A DNA stretch of 6,740 nucleotides, taken from NCBI GenBank assembly GCA_011372345.1, contig DRTC01000160.1:1-6740 (forward strand). Direction: 5' to 3'. Under the pieces are notes generated by a model. It was not told where the DNA came from and searched no databases. It saw only the letters and a list, made by a program, of their open reading frames with translations. This DNA comes from Candidatus Cloacimonadota bacterium (GTDB lineage: Bacteria > Cloacimonadota > Cloacimonadia > Cloacimonadales > TCS61). Shown here piece by piece: positions 1-6,632 of the stretch (positions within the stretch are counted from its first letter, which is position 1; the number at the start of each line of letters is the position of its first letter). Both the position numbers and the translations under genes were made by a program.

Positions 1-1
1 A

Positions 2-2632
2 GAAGCATTACTTCATCTTGAAATCGGAAGAAAAATATCTCATGAGATCGGAGCAAAAGACCTTGAAAAAGAGAGTTTTGAAGGATTATCAAAATTATAT
101 TCAGCAACAGGAAAATATGAAAAAGCTTATGAATTCATTAATCGTTATACAGAATTAAAAGACAGCATTTTTGCCATTGAAAAAAGCTTGAAAATCACGC
201 ATTTGCAAAACAAATATGAAGCTGAAAAAACTGAAAATTTGATTTCAGCAATGAAAAAGGAACAGGAAATCCAAAACCTGATCAAAAAATACCTGATCAT
301 CGGCCTGATCTTGATCCTGTTGATCACAATCCTCTTATATTACCTTTATAATGAGAAAAAAAAGGAAATTGTACTTCGCAAAAAAACAGAGGAACGGTTG
401 ATCGAAAGCGAAGAATCATTTCGTTCTTTAGCGGAGAATTTAAAAGTATCTGTTTTTACCTTCGATGAAAGCGGTTATTTTACTTATGCAAATCCTGCTT
501 CCTCGGAAATCAGCGGTTACTCAAATAAAGAACTTCTTTCAATGAAATTTTATGAATTTGTACATCCGGAATTCAAAGAGACTGTTAAGGAAAGAGGATT
601 TTCCAGATTAGAAGAAGATATTTATCCAAATACCTATGAAATCAAAATAATCACTAAAAACAAAGTACAAAAATGGATCGAACTTGTAAACAGTCGCATC
701 ATAATTAATGGAAAAGCTGTTATTTTAGGAACTGGAGTAAACATCACTGAAAACAAAAAAGCACGGGAAATACAAACTGTTTTATATAATATCAGCAATG
801 CTACCAACACAACCACAGAAATAGATGAACTTTATAAAATCATTCATGAACAACTCAATACGATCATAGACACAACAAATTTTTATATCGCATTATATGA
901 TGAAAAAACAAATATTATTTCTGCTCCATATTATATCGATGAATTGAATAAACAAATCCCAGAACCACAACAATTGAAAAACGGGATCACTGCATATATA
1001 ATAAAAAAAGAAAAACCACTTTATTTAACTGCTAAAAAAAGGAACAAACTCATTCGGGAAGGTCTTATTGCCGATATGAATTGGAAAAGTAAGATCTGGT
1101 TAGGTGTTCCTCTAAAAGTTGGGAAAAATGTTATTGGAGCTTTAGCGGTTCAAAGTTATAAAGATGCTAAAATGTATTCGGAAAAAGATCTTGAAATTCT
1201 GGAATTCGTATCTGAACAAGTTGCTTTAGCTATTGATAGAAAAAAAGCTCAAGATGCCCTAAAAGAAAGTATTGTCAGGAACAAAGCTCTTCTTCAGGCA
1301 ATTCCTGACATGATCTTTGTCCTCGATAAAAATGGAAAATACCTGGATTTTGAAGCGGAAAAAAACGGTTTATTAGCAATTCCAAGAAAGCAGATAATTG
1401 GAAAAAACATCAAAGATGCTGGTTTTAATGAACAACAAATAAAATTGATCCTGAATAAAATTGAAGAGTCTATTAAAACAGGAAATACTCAGACAATTGA
1501 ATATGAGCTTGCAGTACCGGAAGGTCTTAATACATTTGAAGCAAGAATTGTTCCTCTGAATCAAAGTAAAGTTTTAGCGATCGTTCGGGATGTCACCAGT
1601 CAACGGAAAGCAGAAAAGGGATTAATTGAGAGTGAAGAACGCTACCGAAGACTGTTCGATTCATCTCCTGATCCGATCATTGTTCACAGCAATGGTAAAT
1701 TAATTTCCGCAAATAAAGCCGCAGCAAATTTCATTGGAATAGACAATCCTGAAAAACTATATGGACAACCGATTATCGATTTTGTTGCCCCCGAATCTCA
1801 TGAAATCGTTAAAGAAAGGATCCATAAATTATATACTGCCGGAACTCCGGTTGAACTTGAAGAAGAAAAATATCTTACTATCGATGGTTCGGTCAGAGAT
1901 GTTGAAATATCAGCAATTCCAATAACTTTTAAAAATGAAAAAGCTGTTCTTGTAGCTTTCAGGGATATAACAGATCGTAAAAGTGCTGAAGAAAGAATTA
2001 AGAATTCCTTAAAAGAAAAAGAAGTTTTATTACAGGAAATTCATCATCGAGTGAAAAATAATATGCAGGTTATCTCGAGTATGCTCAATCTGCAAGCGGG
2101 ATACATCAAAAATAAACAAGATTTGGATCTGTTCAAAGACAGTATTAATCGTGTTAAATCTATGGCTCTGATCCATGAGAAACTGTATAGATCAGAAGAT
2201 CTGGCAAGAATCAATTTTAGTGATTATATCCAAAAATTAGCTCGTAACCTGTTTACATTCTTCAAAATCGATATTAATAGAATAAAATATCGAGTTGAAA
2301 TGGAAGAAATATTATTAGACATTAATAAAGCAATTCCGTGTGGACTGATCATCAATGAACTGCTTTCAAATTCCCTCAAATATGCATTTCCAAAAGACAA
2401 GAAAGGGCTTATTCAAATCAAAATCGAATACAGAGAAAATGAGAATAAATATCATGTTCTGTTTGAAGATGATGGTATCGGACTACCTGATCGAATAGAT
2501 TTTCAGAATACCGAAACCTTAGGATTACAGTTGGTCACTACATTAGTTAAACAACTTCATGGTGACATCGAACTAGATAAAAGCAACGGCTCAAAATATA
2601 CAATTATTTTTACAGGTTCGGATGATGTCTAG
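2..2632 (+). CDS. TPR-PAS-GAF-PAS-PAS sensor histidine kinase, HisKA_2 family (5' end outside window)
   Basis: A membrane sensor kinase that should autophosphorylate a histidine and pass phosphate to a response regulator. The frame is open to the left edge, so the N-terminus is missing; 876 residues are visible. In visible numbering, residues 1-60 look like the last TPR helices (YSATGKYEKAYEF, then TELKDSIF), followed by a charged, probably coiled helix. One membrane segment lies at about 96-116. PAS follows at about 137-252, GAF at 257-417, PAS at 422-537 and PAS at 542-662. The HisKA_2 domain (672-752) carries EIHHRVKNNMQ; His682 is the likely phosphoacceptor and His681 precedes it. The HATPase domain (777-874) has the N box INELLSNSLKYAF with Asn790, the G1 box DDGIGLP at 823-829, and LGLQLV. 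By family precedent the TPRs are periplasmic and the rest cytoplasmic. A TTG at 188 could be taken as a start, but it has no Shine-Dalgarno and would cut the TPR region off. No receiver domain is present. The ligand is unknown. Confidence 0.93.
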   Translation, partial: EALLHLEIGRKISHEIGAKDLEKESFEGLSKLYSATGKYEKAYEFINRYTELKDSIFAIEKSLKITHLQNKYEAEKTENLISAMKKEQEIQNLIKKYLIIGLILILLITILLYYLYNEKKKEIVLRKKTEERLIESEESFRSLAENLKVSVFTFDESGYFTYANPASSEISGYSNKELLSMKFYEFVHPEFKETVKERGFSRLEEDIYPNTYEIKIITKNKVQKWIELVNSRIIINGKAVILGTGVNITENKKAREIQTVLYNISNATNTTTEIDELYKIIHEQLNTIIDTTNFYIALYDEKTNIISAPYYIDELNKQIPEPQQLKNGITAYIIKKEKPLYLTAKKRNKLIREGLIADMNWKSKIWLGVPLKVGKNVIGALAVQSYKDAKMYSEKDLEILEFVSEQVALAIDRKKAQDALKESIVRNKALLQAIPDMIFVLDKNGKYLDFEAEKNGLLAIPRKQIIGKNIKDAGFNEQQIKLILNKIEESIKTGNTQTIEYELAVPEGLNTFEARIVPLNQSKVLAIVRDVTSQRKAEKGLIESEERYRRLFDSSPDPIIVHSNGKLISANKAAANFIGIDNPEKLYGQPIIDFVAPESHEIVKERIHKLYTAGTPVELEEEKYLTIDGSVRDVEISAIPITFKNEKAVLVAFRDITDRKSAEERIKNSLKEKEVLLQEIHHRVKNNMQVISSMLNLQAGYIKNKQDLDLFKDSINRVKSMALIHEKLYRSEDLARINFSDYIQKLARNLFTFFKIDINRIKYRVEMEEILLDINKAIPCGLIINELLSNSLKYAFPKDKKGLIQIKIEYRENENKYHVLFEDDGIGLPDRIDFQNTETLGLQLVTTLVKQLHGDIELDKSNGSKYTIIFTGSDDV

Positions 2633-2683
2633 AAAATATGTTTATAACACTTTAAAAACAAAATTGTTTGTGATAATTTTTTT

Positions 2684-2690
2684 AAGGAAA
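2684..2690 (+). promoter_or_regulatory. Ribosome binding site deciding the TTG start of the second kinase
   Basis: AAGGAAA lies five bases before the TTG at 2696. An in-frame TAA occupies 2693-2695, directly against that TTG, so the protein cannot start further upstream. The next residues (KNKVILYLLILVFG) form the first membrane helix, so a later start would remove it. Together these fix TTG as the start codon. Confidence 0.75.
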
Positions 2691-2695
2691 GATAA

Positions 2696-4825
2696 TTGAA
2701 AAACAAAGTTATTCTTTATTTGCTGATTTTGGTTTTCGGTTCAACTTTATTTATCACACTCGCTATTGGAAGTTACGCCAAAGCAAAAGTAAATTCTGTC
2801 TTAAAAAACCAGAAAGAACAACTTTTCCAGCAAATTAAAAGTGATTTCCAACTTTTTGACAGATTACTTCTACATATCGAAGAAGATATTAATATATCTA
2901 TTGAAAAATCGATAAGTTCCATAAATGATGAATTGGATACAAAGAAAAAAAGAGAAGAAATGTCTCAACAGGAACTTAAAAAGTTAGCTCAAAAATACAA
3001 TGTTACTGAAATTTATTTAATCGATGAAAAAGGTACAATATTTAATACTTCATTTGCTCCGGATATGAATTTTAACCTTTTCTCAATTGAAAAAAAATTC
3101 ACTGATTTCCTGATATCCATTTACGGAAAAGGAAAAATATTCAAACAGAGAATTGGTATTTCCAATAAAACCGGAATTCTAAACACTTATGCTTATTATA
3201 GTCCTCCCGGAAGTGATTATATTTTAGAAGTTTCCGTAAAAATCCAAGATTACATTAAAGAGAATTATTCAGAAGAATATTATAATATGGTCTTTAAAGA
3301 CCTGTTTTCTACAACCGTAAAACTTAACAATTATCTGAAAAGTTTTGATATTTATCGGATCAATAATATTTCCGGTTGGTCTTTTATTAATGAAGGAAAA
3401 AAGTTTGATAAAGATAAAAGCCTGATCCTTAATTTAAAACCTGGAAAAGAATTAAAGATCAAAAAAGGAAGAATGGAAACGAGCTATTTTATTCCAAAAA
3501 TAAAAAAAGCTGATTTTGATTTCGTGAAAGAAATGTACCTCGAAGTAGTATACGATTTTAGTTTTATAAATCGTTTTGTGACTAATATCATCTTTTATGC
3601 AATTTGCTCATATATTCTGATCATGTCTCTTGTTTTTATGATCTCATCAAAATTATTCAATGAACTTATTGTAAAACGGGTTCTCATGATAAATACAGGA
3701 TTAAAAAATATCGAACATGGAAAATATGGTACAAAGTTGGAAATTGATGGAAAAGATGAATTAACAACTATATCTAAAAATATAATGAATATGTCTGAAA
3801 AAATTCATGCGCGGGAATTACAATTAAAAAAAAGCAAAGAGAGATATAGAACATTACAAGCAAATATTCCTGTTGGGATTTTCAGGTTAACTCGACAAGG
3901 AAAATTCTATTCACTCAATCCGGCTTTGATTCAGATGTTTGGTTATGAATCCGAAGAAGAAATTAAAAAGGCAAATATAAACGATCTTTATCATGATTCT
4001 AATCAGAGAAAAATTTTATTGAAAATGCTTATTTCTAAAAAAATAGTAAAAAATTTCAATACTGAACTAACGCGAAAAGACGGAAAGATTTTCTGGGGTT
4101 CGATCAGTATTAAAATGATTACAGATGATCAAGGAAATACTCTATATTTTGATGGGATAATCGAGGATATCACTGAAAGAAAGAGAGCTGAAGAATTGAT
4201 CCGGGCATCTTTGAATGAAAAAGAGGTACTGCTTCAGGAAGTTCATCATCGCGTAAAAAATAATATGCAGGTCATTTCCAGTCTGTTGAGCCTTCAGTCA
4301 AGATTCATCAAAGACAAAGATGATCTCGAAATCTTTAAAGAAAGTCAGAACCGAGTCAGATCAATGTCTCTTGTGCATGAAAAACTATATCAGTCGGAAA
4401 ACCTGGCAAAAATTGATTTTGCAGAATATATTGAGAGTCTGACACGAAGTTTATTCATTTCTTATGGAATTAGTAAGGAATTGATAAAATTGGATATTCA
4501 GATAAAAAATGTTTTAATGAATCTTACTACTGCAATACCATGCAGTTTACTCATCAATGAACTTGTTACGAATTCTCTGAAATATGCTTTCCCGGGTAAA
4601 CAAAAAGGTGAAATTTTAATTTTTATGACTATAGATGAATCAAAAACATATAATCTTATAATTTCCGATAATGGTATCGGATTTCCAACTGAAATCGATT
4701 ATAAAAACACCGATACTCTGGGTATGCAATTAGTCGATACTTTAATAATTCAGCTTAAAGGCACACTTGATATGATCCAGGATAAAGGAACTACTTACAG
4801 GATAAGCTTCCCGGAGAAGATTTAA
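2696..4825 (+). CDS. Membrane sensor histidine kinase: extracytoplasmic sensor-HAMP-PAS-HisKA_2-HATPase
   Basis: A complete 709-residue kinase with a TTG start. Residues 5-25 are a membrane helix or signal anchor. Residues 26-293 form an extracytoplasmic sensor: a long charged helix (about 34-105), then a Cache-like strand pattern (VTEIYLIDEKGTIFNTS, 103-119). A second membrane helix spans about 294-318. HAMP follows at about 320-372 with its DEL signature at 354-356, then one PAS at 378-497 ending in EDITERKRAEE. HisKA_2 (505-582) has EVHHRVKNNMQ; His518 is the likely phosphoacceptor. HATPase (605-707) has INELVTNSLKYAF with Asn626, DNGIGFP from 658, and LGMQLV. The gene lies 63 bp after the upstream kinase on the same strand, so cotranscription is plausible. 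The two phosphoacceptor domains match at 47 of 64 aligned residues (hand count), while the sensor halves are unrelated. The Cache assignment is tentative; the kinase assignment is firm. No response regulator is in the window. Confidence 0.94.
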   Translation: MKNKVILYLLILVFGSTLFITLAIGSYAKAKVNSVLKNQKEQLFQQIKSDFQLFDRLLLHIEEDINISIEKSISSINDELDTKKKREEMSQQELKKLAQKYNVTEIYLIDEKGTIFNTSFAPDMNFNLFSIEKKFTDFLISIYGKGKIFKQRIGISNKTGILNTYAYYSPPGSDYILEVSVKIQDYIKENYSEEYYNMVFKDLFSTTVKLNNYLKSFDIYRINNISGWSFINEGKKFDKDKSLILNLKPGKELKIKKGRMETSYFIPKIKKADFDFVKEMYLEVVYDFSFINRFVTNIIFYAICSYILIMSLVFMISSKLFNELIVKRVLMINTGLKNIEHGKYGTKLEIDGKDELTTISKNIMNMSEKIHARELQLKKSKERYRTLQANIPVGIFRLTRQGKFYSLNPALIQMFGYESEEEIKKANINDLYHDSNQRKILLKMLISKKIVKNFNTELTRKDGKIFWGSISIKMITDDQGNTLYFDGIIEDITERKRAEELIRASLNEKEVLLQEVHHRVKNNMQVISSLLSLQSRFIKDKDDLEIFKESQNRVRSMSLVHEKLYQSENLAKIDFAEYIESLTRSLFISYGISKELIKLDIQIKNVLMNLTTAIPCSLLINELVTNSLKYAFPGKQKGEILIFMTIDESKTYNLIISDNGIGFPTEIDYKNTDTLGMQLVDTLIIQLKGTLDMIQDKGTTYRISFPEKI

Positions 4826-4844
4826 GTGTTTCTTTTTATGCTTT

Positions 4845-4865
4845 TTCCCAAATTCCATTCGGGAA
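4845..4865. other. Hairpin just after the second kinase, possible weak terminator
   Basis: TTCCCAAA and TTCGGGAA pair with one A-C mismatch around the loop TTCCA, starting 19 bases after the kinase stop. No T-run follows on the plus strand, so it is not a canonical Rho-independent terminator. It may equally be the first member of the hairpin series that continues to 5240. Confidence 0.35.
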
Positions 4866-4909
4866 TGCAAGTTATGAAAAGTTCTACTTTGACTCAATCT
4901 CATTAAAAA

Positions 4910-5290
4910 ATGAGTTCTGCTGAATTGATGAAAATTTCAGAAACCATTAAAATGGTTAGGGATAATGTTTTTTTACTATTCTCAGCACTACAATGTCCGT
5001 CGAAAGCCGGAGTAAACAATTGTGGTGTTATTCTGATTAATTTTAACAGGAACTGTATTCTTTTTTTTCATAACAACACCCTGATTTATCAGGATGAAAG
5101 AACGGTTGAATATGATGAACAGAACCGTTTTAACGGTTTACATTCTTCTGCGGAACTTGAGTTATTTAATAAATCATTAGCCCACAGTTTTAACTTTGGG
5201 AAAAAAATAGTAAAACCTGTTAATAACCACTTTAGTGGTTTCCATAAAAATTTTCAAAACTTTGTAGTTAAAAATTCAGGAGCAAAATAA
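4910..5290 (+). CDS. Doubtful 126-codon open frame across the hairpin array
   Basis: I do not recognise the predicted protein, and I think it is more likely not a gene. Against it: the ATG lies inside the stem of the 4899-4914 hairpin, no Shine-Dalgarno precedes it, and six further inverted repeats interrupt it. The composition is also unlike an ordinary domain, with many Asn, Phe, His and Ser residues and no clear hydrophobic or repeat pattern, signal peptide or membrane helix. For it: 126 codons without a stop is long for sequence this rich in A and T, and its TAA overlaps the next ATG by one base (TAATG), as coupled genes do. That overlap can arise by chance, because the AGGAG before the next gene is enough to start it independently. 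It could also be a decayed coding remnant. Confidence 0.2.
   Translation: MSSAELMKISETIKMVRDNVFLLFSALQCPSKAGVNNCGVILINFNRNCILFFHNNTLIYQDERTVEYDEQNRFNGLHSSAELELFNKSLAHSFNFGKKIVKPVNNHFSGFHKNFQNFVVKNSGAK
4942..4957. repeat. AACC...GGTT hairpin, member 1
   Basis: AACCATTAAAATGGTT is a perfect 7-bp stem around AA. It shares its outer AACC/GGTT bases with the hairpins at 5123 and 5225 but has its own inner three pairs. Confidence 0.6.
5123..5138. repeat. AACC...GGTT hairpin, member 2
   Basis: AACCGTTTTAACGGTT is a perfect 7-bp stem around TT. A further copy of its right half, AACGGTT, stands alone at 5101-5107 and could pair with the left half in an alternative fold. Confidence 0.6.
5181..5200. 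repeat. CCCA...TGGG hairpin
   Basis: CCCACAGTT and AACTTTGGG pair over nine positions with one C-T mismatch around a TT loop. It is the longest stem in the array. Seven A's follow on the plus strand, so it does not look like a plus-strand terminator. Confidence 0.5.
5225..5240. repeat. AACC...GGTT hairpin, member 3
   Basis: AACCACTTTAGTGGTT is a perfect 7-bp stem around TT, ending 49 bases before the start codon of the beta-helix gene. It is the last hairpin of the array. Confidence 0.6.
5278..5282 (+). promoter_or_regulatory. Shine-Dalgarno of the beta-helix gene
   Basis: AGGAG stands seven bases before the ATG at 5290. The encoded protein then begins with MKKK and a hydrophobic stretch, as expected for a signal peptide, so this start is well supported. 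I could not assign a promoter upstream with confidence. Confidence 0.75.
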
Positions 5291-6594
5291 TGAAAAAAAA
5301 ACTTGTTCTATTGATAATCGCTTTCATAAATACATTTGCATTTTCTGATAATTCGGATTATATCTCAAAATTCCACTATGATTCTTTAGTTCCGGATGAT
5401 TACTCAAATATACAAACTGCCATAAATCATTCATTTGATGGAGATGTAATCCTTATAAGCCCCGGAACTTATTATGAAAATATAAATTTTGATGGAAAAA
5501 ATATCACGATCACTTCCTTTTTCAATGTCGAAAAAGATTCTTCATTTATTTATAAAACTATCATCAATGGAAGAAAGAAAGGAAGCGTAATTCGTTTCGA
5601 AAACCAGGAAAAATCATCAGCAAGATTAAGCGGATTTACTTTAACCAATGGTTCCGGAGTTTATGATAATCCTTTTTATAACCCGGAAAACAGTTCTTAT
5701 CAAATCGAATTGGAAAATCCATATAATAATGATGAACACTATTATCTCGGAGGAGGAATTTATTGTAAAAATGCTAATCCTAGTTTAGATAATTTGATCA
5801 TAACCAATAATTCTGCTTTCAAGGGTGGAGGAATTTTCTTCTATTCTTCCAATGCAAAATTAGAAAGGATCATAATTTCTAATAACCTTGCTGAAGATGA
5901 TGGCGGAGGAGTTTCATGTTATCTGGCAAATCCTTCCCTGAAAGATGTAAATTTTATTAAAAATTCAGCTGTGGAACAAGGAGCAGGGATTGCATGTCTT
6001 TACAATTCAAATCCAAGTTTTTTAAGAGTCAGATTTGAAGAAAACAAAGCTGGAAAAAATGGTGGTGGAATATTTTGCACACTTAATTCCAATCCGATTT
6101 TCAACAACACTATAATTCTCAAAAATTCAGCTGCTTCCGGAGGAGCTGTTTATTCCAGAAAATCAAGCCCTGAATTTGAAAATGTAACCATCGTTAAAAA
6201 TTCAGCAACTAAAAGAACTGCTGGTATTTTCAGTGAGGATGATTCCAATCCTGTTTTGATGAATTGTATTTTATGGAAGAATTCCAATGGTGAAATCGCT
6301 TTTTCTCATCAATTTAAAAAGAGTTCCGTCACCATTTCATATTCAGATATTTATTCAGGACTTGCCGGTATTACAAATCAGTTTAATGGAATTTTGAATT
6401 GGGATAACAGTAACCTGGAATTCTATCCGCTTTTTAAAGATGAACAGAATAATGATTATCAGCTTATGATAGGCTCTCCCTGTATCAATTCCGGAAATCC
6501 TGAAAAACAATACGACGATCTTGACGAAACAAGAAATGATATGGGAGCGTTCGGAGGTCCAAAAGGTGATATAAAATTCTGGTGGTTTAAATGA
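5290..6594 (+). CDS. Secreted right-handed parallel beta-helix repeat protein (DUF1565-like)
   Basis: A 434-residue exported protein of unknown substrate. Residues 1-19 form a signal peptide (MKKK, then LVLLIIAFINTFAFS). Residues 34-75 match the usual opening of DUF1565/pectate-lyase-like helices: VPDDYSNIQTAINHSFDGD, then ISPGTYYENI. From about residue 154, glycine-rich coil turns recur at 154, 179, 205, 231, 258, 284 and about 311, a period near 26 residues. Each is followed by an (N/S)P-S/E/I turn and an I-I--NSA-like strand. The end carries the family's closing motif, SPCINSGNP and then DMGAFGGP (418-425). No catalytic residues can be named, so an adhesin, surface or polysaccharide-binding role is as likely as an enzyme. 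The protein stops ten residues after that motif, with no visible C-terminal sorting domain of the kind often found on secreted FCB proteins. The 3' end of the gene (from 6478) lies inside a large palindrome. Confidence 0.9.
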   Translation: MKKKLVLLIIAFINTFAFSDNSDYISKFHYDSLVPDDYSNIQTAINHSFDGDVILISPGTYYENINFDGKNITITSFFNVEKDSSFIYKTIINGRKKGSVIRFENQEKSSARLSGFTLTNGSGVYDNPFYNPENSSYQIELENPYNNDEHYYLGGGIYCKNANPSLDNLIITNNSAFKGGGIFFYSSNAKLERIIISNNLAEDDGGGVSCYLANPSLKDVNFIKNSAVEQGAGIACLYNSNPSFLRVRFEENKAGKNGGGIFCTLNSNPIFNNTIILKNSAASGGAVYSRKSSPEFENVTIVKNSATKRTAGIFSEDDSNPVLMNCILWKNSNGEIAFSHQFKKSSVTISYSDIYSGLAGITNQFNGILNWDNSNLEFYPLFKDEQNNDYQLMIGSPCINSGNPEKQYDDLDETRNDMGAFGGPKGDIKFWWFK

Positions 6595-6600
6595 TTTTCT

Positions 6601-6617
6601 TACGAAGAATCTTCGTA
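6601..6617. terminator. Central hairpin of the palindrome, possible bidirectional terminator
   Basis: TACGAAGA and TCTTCGTA pair perfectly around one A at 6609. In practice the stem must open a little to form a loop. After one mismatch it extends outward through AAATGATTTTC and GAAAATCATTT. It lies between the TGA of the beta-helix gene (6592-6594) and the minus-strand TAG (6633-6635), as expected of a shared terminator for convergent genes. The flanking T-run is only four bases, so intrinsic termination is uncertain. Confidence 0.4.
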
Positions 6618-6632
6618 TGAAAATCATTTAAA

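Larger units (their letters stand above)
4899..5240. repeat. Quasi-regular array of short hairpins in the kinase/beta-helix intergenic region
   Basis: This fills most of the 464-base gap between the second kinase and the beta-helix gene. Inverted repeats occur at 4899-4914 (CTCATT, 4-nt loop), 4942-4957 (AACCATT), 5033-5049 (CTGATTAA with one bulged A), 5080-5093 (CCTGAT), 5123-5138 (AACCGTT), 5181-5200 (CCCACAGTT, one mismatch) and 5225-5240 (AACCACT). All but the first have loops of two bases, TT or AA. Including the hairpin at 4845-4865 and a weak 4-bp one at 4996-5011, centres fall about 38-60 bases apart. Three members share the frame AACCxxx-NN-xxxGGTT with different inner bases, so stem pairing is kept while sequence varies. 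The pattern resembles REP-like or other structured intergenic repeats; no family is identified. No transposase is visible nearby. Confidence 0.6.

Noticed and set aside
188..190. TTG as the start of the first kinase
   Set aside because: No Shine-Dalgarno precedes it, and the frame continues upstream with TPR-like protein sequence to the window edge.
634..816. Short minus-strand open frame within the first kinase (also at 145-327 and 1373-1564)
   Set aside because: These are antisense shadows of a well-supported coding region, with no ribosome site or recognisable domain.
2656..2683. Possible terminator between the two kinases (AAACAA/TTGTTT stem, then seven T's at 2677-2683)
   Set aside because: The 6-bp stem is almost all A-T and is separated from the T-run by seven bases; too weak to call, and the kinases may well be cotranscribed.
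5016..5080. Longer pairing of GGTGTT (5024-5029) with AACACC (5075-5080)
   Set aside because: Six base pairs across a loop of about 45 bases in AT-rich DNA is readily explained by chance.
4899..5240. CRISPR array as an explanation of the regular hairpins
   Set aside because: The repeated units are not identical direct repeats; only stem shape and outer bases recur, and no cas gene is visible.
6355..6627. 90-codon minus-strand open frame covering the palindrome
   Set aside because: It starts at the centre of the palindrome and reads antisense through the beta-helix gene in a frame with no family motif. The real homologous minus-strand frame is a different one, ending at 6633.
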